Under the pieces are notes generated by a model, which was not told the origin of the DNA, searched no databases, and worked only from the letters and a program-made list of their open reading frames with translations. Positions 23,881-34,552 of a stretch of DNA of 64,000 nucleotides are shown piece by piece (the stretch's first letter is position 1; each line of letters opens with the position of its first letter). Source of the stretch: Morella rubra (taxonomy: Eukaryota > Streptophyta > Magnoliopsida > Fagales > Myricaceae); NCBI GenBank assembly GCA_003952965.2, contig CM025849.1:32299097-32363096 (forward strand), read 5' to 3'. A program made the translations under genes and the position numbers.

Positions 23881-24315
23881 TTTGTAATTACAGTTGGAAT
23901 TGCATGACTAGTGTTCTAAGGGAGCAAGATTGCCGACTCTGTTGTCAGTCCTTTAGCGGCAATTGCCACTGCCTTGTGCGGTGGTTTTTACTTTTACTGG
24001 TTTCCTGGTTTCCTAGGACCTTCGGGTCCTCTCGCTTCGGGCCTCATGCCCACCACAACTGAGGACTTTGTGTCTTCTTTTACTGAGGACCTTGTGTCCT
24101 CCATTATAGCCACTTCACTGTTGGCCCCTAAACTCGTCACTGGCCCTTTGAATTTTTTTCTAGGTTGTAATTTTCGTTGTGTTTTCAATATATAAATTAG
24201 TCGTTTCAAAAAAAAAAAAAAAAAGTACTTGAAACTTTCCTTCTCTATAGCACCACTTGAGAGGCTCTAGTCAAGTTTTAGTCCTGGTATATATATAACA
24301 CGCAAGTGTCATGGG

Positions 24316-24358
24316 CTTATATATGTAGGCCACTCCTAATTCTTCCGATTCACAGCAA
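24316..24358 (+). promoter_or_regulatory. Orphan CNL-type core promoter
   Basis: TTATATATGTAGGCCACTCC..CTTCCGATTCACAGC aligns with the CNL gene's core promoter (TATAAATATAGGCCACTCC..CTTCCCAGTTCACAGC at 30902-30937). No coding region follows; similarity fades about 15 bases later. Confidence 0.5.
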
Positions 24359-27236
24359 ACAGAAATTTACCTCCTTTATCACCCCAAATACATGTACATG
24401 AATTTCCTGACCATGAATTTACTTTATCACCCTGTTTATCGAGAAGAGTAGTCAACCTTGCCTGCTTTACTCTTACCCGATCGGCTCCTTTAAGTCAATG
24501 AAGCCATGGACCATTTCTTTTTTTTTGGGTGTAATGTCATAATTTTGTTCTCTAAGTACGAGACAAAGTCAATATTCTTGCCTAGTAATTATTAAAACTG
24601 TCATTTACGTCCTCTAATTTTTTAAAAAAACAATGTACAGTCTTCCGTCTAAATTAGTCGTTACGTCATACCAAAAAATATGTAAAATGACTGAAATGTA
24701 TATATATAAGAAAATTTTGTTAAAAAATAATAAAAATTAAAGATTCACAAATTAAAAACAAATAGATACTGAAATAGAGTTTCAATAGCTTTATCACTTT
24801 TTTAAATACAAATTTTTAGTAATTTACATGAATTTCCTAAGATGGGCATGAATTTTACTTTATCACCCATTGTGTTTATCGAGAAGAGTAGTCAACCTTG
24901 CCTGGCTAATTTGAATGAGAGCGTATATTGATTTTCTTTAAGTAACTCACTGGACCATAAATAGTTTTTTTTGGGAACGAGTATTGATTTTATCTCATTT
25001 GTTCTAAGAAGCGAGTACTATGAAATTACCCTTTGTTTTTTCATCATTAAGGTAAGTATTGTAACTGCCATTATATAGTCTAATTATCCATCAGCTCCTT
25101 TAATTGATAAATCTAAATTAGTACTTGGCCAAAAACCTGACCTCATGTTCATGATCCACCCACAACCCCCCTGAAAAAAATAATCAACATTAAGAAAATC
25201 CTAAATTAAAAAATAAATAAGATTACTGAAATAAAGTTTCAATAGCTTTATCTTTTTTAAATACTATTTTTAGTAATTTTGTCTAAGATGGGCATTTTAG
25301 TCATTGTGAATGTTTTTCCGTCTAAGTTAACGGCTAATTTGAATGAGAGCGTATATTGATTTTCGAAAATTAGACAGTAACTCACTGTTTAAATAGTTAA
25401 GAGAACGAGATTGATTTTATCTCATGCTTAAGAAGCGAACTATGAAATTACCCTTTGTTTTTTCATCATTAAGGAGTTGTGTAAGAGCCATTATATAGTC
25501 ATCATCCATCAGCTCCTTTAATTGATAAATAAAGGTTACTTGGCCCACCTGACCTCGTTTCATGATCCACCCACAACAAACTCTGAAGCCAAATCAACAT
25601 AGACAATTCTCTCAATATCCTGAATTTTTAGTTGTCATATTGATCCACTAATTATTCATTTTAAATATTTTACAACTTGTATTGTAATTTTCTGTTATCT
25701 TAAAATGGAAATTGAATTTTAGCTCATAAAAATTACATTTTTATCCTCACCTATTTTTTATTGTAATATTTTATATGGAGTAAAATCATCATAATAACAT
25801 GAAAATAAATTACATGAAGACAAAAGTACGGTTTTACCCTCAACTATTTTTTTGACCGTGATATTTTATATGGGGTAAAAATGTCATATCAAACAAAAAA
25901 ATTAATTTTAAAATTTTTTTAACATACATGTAAAGTATCTAAAATCAAATCAATACTTGGTAGATAGAATATGACATAAGTGATTGTTTAGAGTATGCAA
26001 AGTGTCGGGACCCCATAATTATAGAGTGAAAAATGTGTTTAATTATCTTTTTCATTGTATCTAACTACAAATAAAAACTTGCACCAGTTGTTAGTTTATG
26101 CTTTTTCCTTCTTCCTTCTTTATCCCATTTTGATTTTACATGGTCAAACAAAGGGCCAATATATATTTCATTACATTACATCTCGAAATATCGATTTCGT
26201 GACATTTCACTCATGAAGTATTATCCTTATGCACTTTACACTATGTGTCATTAATTTGGACAAAAATTAATATTTTAGTTTAGTGAAATGATGAATTTGT
26301 CTCTACACAAATATAATGGTAAAAAAATTTATGAGAGTAAAAGCATCAATTTACTGAATGAAAATCTATACCCTCTTGAAAAAAAAGAAACTCATGCAAA
26401 TTTGTAAATAATTGAAAAACGAAATGTAATAAAATCGATAGTTAAATGTGTAAAGTGTTATAACTCTAATAATTTATAGGCGAAAAGTGTATTTAATACT
26501 AACATACTGTGCTATGAGCTGGCACTTGTTGAGAAGCAAAGTTATTTATTCTAGGTTTGTTTTATTTGCTTTTTATAAATTAATATTTTATTTGAAGGTT
26601 ACGAGGAAGGTGTGGCACTGCAGGACGTTGAGGCCAGTACATAAAACTTTCTTGCTCTATAGCACCACTGTGAGAGCTGGTCAAGTCAATGAGCAATTGT
26701 TTAAGAGCCATTGGGTACATAATAATCTTCCCCCTTCCTTTTAATCAGATGAATCAGTTGTCCATGTGGTAACATGAAAAATACATGTGCTACTGTGTAA
26801 GAGAGTTAACGGCACGTATTTTAAGAGTTCAAGCCCATGTGCCATGGCTTATAAAATGAAGTCCGTATCAGATCAAATAATGGAATATCAAAATGTCTAC
26901 GTACACTAATTCAAAAAATGGCAAATTCAAAAGTTCGCTGTGTTGGTCAAACGTTTTGATCTTAAGAATGCTTTTTATATTCCATCTTGGAGAAAAAAAA
27001 AACTTTATTCTAACGACAAGAGTGGAGAGACACTATTTCCGAAAATTTCTTAAATGACTTGCCTTGTATCAATACATACATGGATATATATATTGATTTG
27101 TGGATACACCAAACATTACTCAGTGTATGAATGTAACGCCGTCTTTCAAAATCAACCTCTACACTCTGTTACATTAAATTAAGTCTATTATTAAACATTC
27201 CAAGTATATATATATATAACATGCAAGTGTCACGGG

Positions 27237-27280
27237 CTTATAAATGTAGGCCACGCCTTGGTTCTTCCCATTCACAGCAA
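27237..27280 (+). promoter_or_regulatory. Orphan CNL-type core promoter
   Basis: CTTATAAATGTAGGCCACGCC..TTCTTCCCATTCACAGC is a third version of the CNL core promoter, with a good TATAAAT. Again no resistance coding sequence follows. Confidence 0.5.
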
Positions 27281-27771
27281 ACATAAATTTACCTGCTTTA
27301 TCACCCCAAATAGATGTACATGAATTTCTCAAATACATAAATTTAAAGAAAATCTAGCATGAATTTGCTTTATCACCCCTTTAGTTGAGACGAGTAGTAC
27401 TCAACCTTGCCTGCTCTAATTAACATTACCTGATTGGCTCCATTAATTCACCGAATGTAATTCACCACAAAATTTTAACTTCATTTATTTATTTTGTACC
27501 GCATTTTAGGTACTTAAATCATACATATAGTTAAGCATATATTTGTACTAAACTTCCGTTATAAATAATTGTACTAACGGTTCGCTTAACTTAGTACTCG
27601 TATTAACCGTCCATTTAAATTGTAATAAATTTAAATAATAAAAAAACATAATTAATATAAAATATCAAAGATAGAAAATCTTAAACAAAAAATATGGTCA
27701 TAAAGTTTAGTACAAGCCGGAGACTAACAAAGTATTAACTACTAGCGAAAAAAACTAGTCTAAATTAAGAG

Positions 27772-28095
27772 GACGAGCTTGGCTCTTCAAAATCTTGTCG
27801 AATGGCATCACGCACATGCTCCAACTACTCCTCCATATCCACTTGTTTAATGAGTGTCCGGAGCTGTATCGGAGCGGTACTGAGAGATTGGTACAACTGA
27901 GATACCTACCCTGTCACAAAAGTCAGTTCATTCCACATAGCAATCACCCCTCCCTCAGATTGATCCCCATCAAAGCATAATTATTCCCTAAAATGGTCAA
28001 GCGGGTATAGATATCCATGCACAATGTCTGCGTCAACTCCACCATCGTCTGGATACTCTCATTTAGCTCCATTACCATAGTGTCCACCTAAGTTG
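27772..28095 (-). pseudogene. C-terminal relic of a transposon-associated coiled-coil gene
   Basis: On the - strand, VDTMVMELNESIQTMVELTQ and TLCMDIYTRLTIL form a heptad-like coil. After a stop and a frame change comes MEE-stop-LEHVRDAIRQDFEEPSSSS-stop. The coil plus RDAxR ending matches in layout the end of the transposon gene at 45064-46292 (..FRDAVRR-stop). It lies 5' of a field of GTCCGAACGG-type palindromic words (28240-29190), so it is probably the end of another CACTA-family second gene. N-terminal parts were not found. Confidence 0.45.
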
Positions 28096-28199
28096 GTCAC
28101 TCTTTATGTGCCCCAACCTTAGTGATACTTTTCCCGGATTGATTCATGACAAACTTGACAAAAACAGTTCGAACGTTAGCATAATCCTTTCACACGAGT

Positions 28200-29201
28200 C
28201 TCAAACGACAAATTTTCTGATTATTATGTGTCCAAATGAGTAGTAATGTCGTTCGGACGGATAAAAACACAAGATGTTTGAACTAAAAACATGTGTTATT
28301 GTCTGCACATATACTAACATCGTGCAACAGAATAAAAGACGACAATATTTATCATATAAATCCGTCCAAATGGTTTGAAATCCGTCCAGAAAAATCTTCA
28401 ATGAAAACACAATTGAAACAGCCATAGAGGTGCTCTATCCATCCAAAATCAATCAAAATGCATGAAAATTGAAATACAATAGCACGAAGAAGATATTACC
28501 TGAGCTTGTGAGTATAGATCTCGAAATATTGAAAAAATTTATGAAGTTGGAGAAAAAAGGTTGAGAGAAAATCAAAATGGAATGGGTGAGAATCTGATTT
28601 TAACAACTCTGTCTGTTTTTAAGATACAAGTTCAGTGTCTACATGCTCCTTACGTCTATTGGGACGGTATTCAACGGTTAGATTTACACGTTGCCCATTC
28701 AAATTCAACTTCATTAAATAACATATCTAAGGAGATTCAAAAATCTTCCAAAACCTACCAGCATGCAAACGATCGTGTAGTTGTCCAGACAGTGACGACA
28801 TCACATGTGTTAAATTGTGCAACGTGGAACCACATGATTAGCTGAAGAAGCGTTCCTAGCTATGTGGATGACATTGTAGAGCCTGGACGCAATTATCCTT
28901 TTTGGCGTTGGGACATACATCTTAGCGTTCGGATGGTTTTAAGTATGCGTGACAATTTTAAATGCGTCACTAAGTGGTGACAATCATTTTCGTTACCTAA
29001 AGTTGGTTCAGACGTGTCAAAAAGCTGTCTGGACGGAGATGAAAAATTTGTGACGATACTAATCATCACTTATTTTCAACGACTTGTATTTGGTCACCCA
29101 CATATCCGTCCGAACGGTTTTTCAACATGTCTGGATGGAGATGAAATATTTGTGACGATACTAATCGTCACTCATTTGCAACAACCTTTTATTTTGTGAC
29201 A
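28200..29201. mobile_element. CACTA-like subterminal region with CCGTCCGAACGG words
   Basis: Noncoding. Contains scattered GTCGTTCGGACGG, ATCCGTCC, CGTCCGAACGG and GTCTGGACGGAGATGAAA words, with paired GTGACGATACTAATC / CGTCAC motifs at about 29050 and 29153. The same kind of words fills 62100-62640. Borders are uncertain. A CACCACAACAAAATTGG stretch at 29202 resembles a terminus but has no partner. Confidence 0.45.
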
Positions 29202-30840
29202 CCACAACAAAATTGGAAATGGCATTCCCTGGAAAGGGAATGGGTTAGGAATGGTAACTAGGGTAAAAAAACATAAAATTTGTTTCACCCAAAAATTTGT
29301 TACCTAATATCCTTTTTTTTTTTTGTAATGAATCCTCTCAATATCCTAAATTTTCAATTTTGTCATATTTTATACACCAATTATTAAATTCTAAATATTT
29401 TACTAACTTCTATTAAATTTTCAGTTATCTTAAGATGAAATTGAATTAAAGCACATGAAAATTATATTTTTACCCTCACCTACTTTTTATTGTGATATTT
29501 TTTATGGAGTAAAATCATCATTTCATAGAACAAAAAAAAAAATTTTAATAATTAAAAATATATTAAACAAATAAAATGACATGAAGACAAACGTATGGTT
29601 TTACCCTCAACTATTTTTTTTACCTTAATATTTGATATGGGGTAAAATTGCCATTTCAAATATAAAAAAATCAATTTTAAAAACTTTTAATATACATGTA
29701 AAGTATCTAAAATCAATAATTAGTAGGTAGAATATATAATGTCATAAGTGATTGTTTAGAGTATGCAAAATGTCGAGACCCATAATTATAGAGTGAAAAA
29801 TGTATTTATCTTTTCATTGTACCTAACTATATATACAAAAAAAAACTTGCACCAGTAGTTAATTTAGGCTTTTTCCAGCTTCTTCCTTCTTTATCCGACT
29901 AAACAAAGAGCCAATTATATACTAGATTTATATGACGTATATATACAGTATACTGATTGGGCACTTACAAGAAACCCAGAATATAATAAGAAATTAATTT
30001 TATATTTAATTTGTACCGATCAACAGCGTATTAGACTTCTTAGGATCACAATTCGATCTCGTCAAATATAAGACATATAAGTAACAATTTTGTTCGATAA
30101 TACTTACAAGAGAAACCAATTCTCTCTTGAATAATGCAGATCATGGACACAACTTTTGCGAGTGCTGTAATTCTTTTCCAATTGAAGAATGCTGATGCTG
30201 GTGGATTCGTCCATTAAATAATAATTATTACTCAAACCGATCATTGTTTTGGAAGAAAAGAAAAAATGACGCATTGGCAGAACTGTAGAACAGTACTGAC
30301 AGGAAAATATCTTATAGAAATAATCATTTCGAGTTGCAGAAATATATATAGATATTATTGGAAAAAATTTGGTGCGAGCTGCTACAAGTACAGGTATGCC
30401 CCTTAGGCCACTTAAAATAAGTGGTGCTAACATGACTGACATACAAGTGGAAGGGGATCACTGTAGAGAGTAAAGCAGTAAAATAATATATTTACAGTAA
30501 GAATGCATGTTATAAATCAACTACAATGTATACTAAACTACTTAATAATAATAATATTCTTAATATATGACAAGAAAAAAAATATTCTTAATTAATTATT
30601 TCACTTTAGGACTAACTATTATACTGATGCAAATGACCAATGTCATTAACAAAAATAATTATGTGAGAATTGTATTTTAACATTATAGTAGGACCCCTAG
30701 AGTTTTCCCAAGTGTTGTTTATTCGAGTAGCCTTAAGATGAAGGATTAAATAAATGATTTTAAGTAGGACGGGACAGCTCAACCTGTCTAATTTTGCCCT
30801 TAATATAGCTACCAATCTTCACATCTCTATTTCACGCCCT
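29202..30840. other. AT-rich sequence upstream of the CNL gene
   Basis: 29333-29840 repeats 25612-26060 and 43800-44160 (TTTTATACACCAATTATT, ATGGTTTTACCCTCAACTATTTTT). 29840-30840 has no recognised gene; short frames there are not supported. It would hold distal regulatory sequence of the CNL gene. Confidence 0.5.
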
Positions 30841-30901
30841 TCACTCATCAAACAAGAAATATATAGAAAGCAACTCTCTTTAATAATCCGGAGGACATCT
30901 C

Positions 30902-30909
30902 TATAAATA
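30902..30909 (+). promoter_or_regulatory. TATA box of the CNL gene
   Basis: TATAAATA lies 106 bases before the ATG at 31008. It is preceded by ATCAAACAAGAAATATATAG..GACATCTC and followed by AGGCCACTCC..TTCACAGC. This whole arrangement is partly conserved at 12.1, 24.3, 27.2 and 40.8 kb, supporting it as a real promoter. Confidence 0.6.
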
Positions 30910-31007
30910 TAGGCCACTCCTCTTCCCAGTTCACAGCCCGCAATCATTTTTTTCCTCCCAAGTACTGCCCTCTTACTACTTTTTGCGGTTTTCCTCCCTT
31001 CACCATC

Positions 31008-34000
31008 ATGGCAATTGGAGCAGCTCTTCTGGTTAGTTTTGCTGAGGGAATCGCATCGCAATTGGGCTCCCTGTCTTTGACACATCTCGGACCGTTCTTT
31101 TGTGGCAAAGGTGATCTTCAGGCGCTTGCGGACACCGTCTCAACAGTCAAAGCTGTCCTTCTGGATGAGGAGAAGCAGCAAGGTCAGAGTAATGCGATTG
31201 GACTTTGGCTTGAAAACCTGATTGATGCCATTTATGATGCTGATGAATTGCTGGATGATCTCTCCACCAAAGCTGAACTGCGTGAAGCAAATGAGGTATG
31301 CGTATACCTCTTCTTTTCAAAGCTTGCCGATTGTGTTGAAATGGGACCTCAGATTCAACCTATACTGCGACATGCAAATAAGGTATGCGCCTCAGTGTGC
31401 CTCTTCTTTCCCAAGCTTGCCGACGGTGTCGCCGATAGTATTGTTATGTGTCCTAAGATTAAAGCGCTTAGAAAGAGGTTAGATGCCATTGCAGACGATA
31501 GACAAAAATTTCACTTGAAAGAGCACCCTCATGTAGACACAAGAGTCAGGAATAGGGAAATAGACACTCTTTCTTATGAACCCAAGGAAGAAGTTATTGG
31601 CAGAGATCATGATCGGAAATCAGTTATAGAACTACTGATGGACTCCAACATTACGGAGGATGTTTCAATCCTTGCGATTGTTGGCGTTGGAGGATTAGGA
31701 AAGACTACGCTAGCAAAACACATATTCAATGATGAAAAAATCAAAGACAGTTTTGAAGTAAAAATGTGGGTATGTGTCTCTGAAAATTTTGAGTTTCAAA
31801 AAATTGTTGAAACTATGTTAGAATTGGCAACACAAGAGAAACCGAAAACTACTCTGCTGGATACATTGGTATATAATCTTAAGAAAGCAATTGACGGAAA
31901 GAAATACTTTCTTGTGCTGGATGATTTGTGGAACGAGGATAGTGAAGAATGGATGAACTTGAAAAAACTGTTAGTGGGTGGTGCAAGAGGGAGTATAATA
32001 TTAGTGACCACACGCAGTGAAAGAGTTGCCAGGGTTGTCCGGGCAGCTAAACAATATCCATTAAGGAGCTTAGATGAAGATGCCTCTTGGTGTTTATTTA
32101 AGCAAATGGCATTTGAGAAAGGAGAGGAGCCAGAGAATTCAATAATTGTGGCAATTGGAAAGGAGATTCTAGAAAAATGCGCAGGTGTCCCTCTTGCCAT
32201 AAGGACAATTGGGAAGCAATTATACTTGGAAAACTCAGAAACAGAGTGGTTGTCTTTTAAGACCGATGCATTTCTAAGAATAAAACAAAATGAGATCTTA
32301 CCAACTCTTAAGCTGAGTTATGATAAGCTGCCCTCACATTTGAAGACCTGTTTTGCTTCTGCAGTTTGTTTCCCAAGGATTACCGTATTTGTAAATCAAT
32401 TCTTGTTAAACTTTGGATGGCACAAGGCTTCATCCATTTATCAGAGCAAGACCACTGCTTCGAAGATGTCGGAAATGTGTACTTTCTGGAATTACTTCGG
32501 AGGTCGTTCTTTCAAGAAGCCGAATTAGATGCATATGGTGAAGTAATTAGTTGCAAAATGCATGACCTCATGCATGATCTTGCTGTATTTGTGGCAGGAT
32601 CGTTCATGACAACCTTAGATTATAAGAAGAAAGCCATTGATGTGAAAACTCGCCATTTATCTGTTGATGATCGTAAGTCTCTTTGTGTAGTCCCAAATTT
32701 TAAACTCGGTAGGATGCGAACAATTATTTTCCCGTTTGCATCCACTTTATATGTTCCGCGTCATGATTCCAACCTTTGGACCAATTACTTGTCAACCTGG
32801 GATAGTTTGAAGTTCTTGCGTGCATTGGATGTGAGTTATGGACGCTTCTTGGGTTTAGAATGTTCAATCGGTGACTTGAAGCAATTAAGATATCTAGATC
32901 TTTCTCACAATAATTCTATTAAGAAGCTGCCCGATTCCATAACTAGGTTGCAAAATTTGCAAACATTAAGACTCAACGGTTGTGCTGAACTTCAGGAATT
33001 GCATAAAGACATGAAAAAATTAGTCAACCTCAGGCATGTTGAGAATGAGAAATGTGGCAGTTTGACTCATATGCCACGTGGAATGGGGGAAATGACTAAT
33101 CTTCAGACACTTTCAACGTTTGTAGTCAGCTTTAGAGGTTCGATCTCGGTGGATAGTGGTGGGTTAAACGAGCTGAAGGGGCTAAATAATCTGCGAGGAA
33201 ACTTAGTGATTGAAGGCTTGAGACATGGGAAAGATGCTGAATTAGAATATAAGGCTGCCGATTTAAAGGAAAAACAATATCTTCAGTCTTTGAATTTAAG
33301 CTGGTGGCATATCAACAGAACGGAGGTTGTCCGTGAGGAAATGTTATGGGAGGGGTTACAACCTCATCCAAATCTTAAAAAGCTTACTCTAAAACTCTAT
33401 CCAGACGTGAGGTTTCCAAATTGGCTTTTGTTACTCACAAATCTTGTTGGTTTGGAATTAGAGGATTGCAGAAATTTACAATATTTGCCACAATTGAGCC
33501 AACTGCCTTCTCTTGAGAGTTTTTCTCTTTTTAAGTTGTATAATTTGGAGTATATACAATCGGATAATGGTGATAGCAACATGTTCTCTGCTTCATCTTC
33601 AACGACGCCATTAGCATTCTTTCCGTCTCTGAAGAAAATCCACCTCACAGACTGTCCACGACTTAAGGGTTGGAGTAGGAGGACGGTAACATCAATGATG
33701 GAGCAGCCTTTGATCCCTTCATTTCCTCGACTTTCATTTTTTAAGGTCAAGGATTGCCCGATGTTGAGTTCTACGCCAATGTTTCCACATCTTGAAGAAA
33801 AGTTAGAACTGGACGGTGCCAGCTGGAAGCCAGTGCAACAGACGATGATGGCGTATGTGGCAGCACCGCAATGCCCCTCAACAGTAATCGCCTCCTCTTT
33901 TAATCCTCTCTCAAAATTGAAGCGTCTAGAACTAATTTCTATTGCGGACCTACAATCCTTCCCAGAGGAAGGGCTGCAGAACCTCATTGGCCTCCAGTAT

Positions 34001-34552
34001 TTGTCAATACGGTTTTGCGATAGACTGCAGTCTCTCTCCCGAGGGATACAACACCTCACTGCACTTCAAGAATCCTTCCCCCAAGGGAAGAACCCACCCT
34101 TGCTGGGGGGAAGACTACACTCTCTCCCGAGGCAAACACCTCACTGCACCCTCTTTCAAATTGCAATGACCTGCAAGGCAATGATGGGGATGGGATGCAA
34201 TGGCAAGGCGGGCCTCCGCCGTTTGGGCTTTCTTGATCTACCGAAACTGAAGTCCCTCCCACTGGGGCTTCAACATCTTACCACTCTACGAGAGCTATAT
34301 ATCGCTCGTCTTGAATTCACAGCTCTTCCGGAGTGGATTCACAACTGGGCATCACTTGAAGTCTTGAGTATTATTAACTGCCCCAGTTTGGCATCACTGC
34401 CAGAAGGAATGCGTGGATTGACGTCCTTGCAGAAGCTGACGGTTAACTATTGTTACATCTTATCGCCAAGATGCAAGAGAGAGACAGGTGAGGACTGGCC
34501 CAAGATCTCTCACATCCCAAGGTTTGAGCTCGATGAAGATAAATATTATTGA
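31008..34552 (+). CDS. CC-NBS-LRR (CNL) resistance protein, RGA type, interrupted by a 1-base frameshift
   Basis: Intracellular immune receptor that would sense pathogen effectors and switch between ADP and ATP states. Start chosen at 31008 (CACCATCATGGC context), opening with an Rx-type coiled coil (DAIYDADELLDDLS at about residues 71-84). NB-ARC motifs: P-loop GVGGLGKTT (226-234), kinase-2 LVLDDLW (302-308), RNBS-B GSIILVTTRS, GLPL variant CAGVPLA (391-397), RNBS-D LPSHLKTCFA (441-450). Immediately after, at about 32358, one base is missing; the next frame continues SLFPKDYRICKSILVKLWMAQGF, then MHD (MHDLMHDLA, 32558). Then come LRRs (LRYLDLS, LQNLQTLRL) and the usual tail DWPKISHIPRF. First frame ends at 32528; second runs to 34552. 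Unspliced, single exon. Between 34060 and 34240 the LRR reading is odd, with repeat-like stretches in other frames. Pseudogene, or a sequence error at one base. Confidence 0.93.

Larger units (their letters stand above)
14984..24239. mobile_element. Poly(A) retroposon (host of the CACTA element) with target duplication
   Basis: The 17 bases AAGTACTTGAAACTTTC occur at 14984-15000 and again at 24223-24239. The second copy directly follows a poly(A) run (about 24208-24223). The retroposon itself is 15001-15112 plus 23884-24223, about 450 bases; the rest is the CACTA element inserted into it. Its 3' part has tandem GAGGACTTTGTGTC / GAGGACCTTGTGTC words and ends AATATATAAATTAGTCG before the tail. 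Related unfilled sites at 26640, 43305 and 54715 read through the target (GTACT..AAACTTTC..CTCTATAGCACCACTTGAGAG) without an insert. Class, LINE-derived or SINE, is undecided. Confidence 0.8.
24240..27470. repeat. Tandemly duplicated noncoding DNA with orphan core promoters
   Basis: No gene. 24290-24480 matches 27209-27420, including TATA-like sequence, GTAGGCCAC and TTCACAGCAAACA. 24897-25170 matches 25330-25580 (GCTAATTTGAATGAGAGCGT, TTACCCTTTGTTTTTTCATC, CATCAGCTCCTTTAATTGAT). 25612-26500 matches 29333-29840 and 43800-44160. 26585-26900 matches 43275-43645. All copies run in the same orientation. Confidence 0.65.

Noticed and set aside
31796..32200. - strand open frame of 134 codons
   Set aside because: Antisense shadow of the NB-ARC coding region.
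33397..34059. Long - strand open frame of 220 codons
   Set aside because: It is the antisense of the LRR region of the CNL gene and reads as no known protein.
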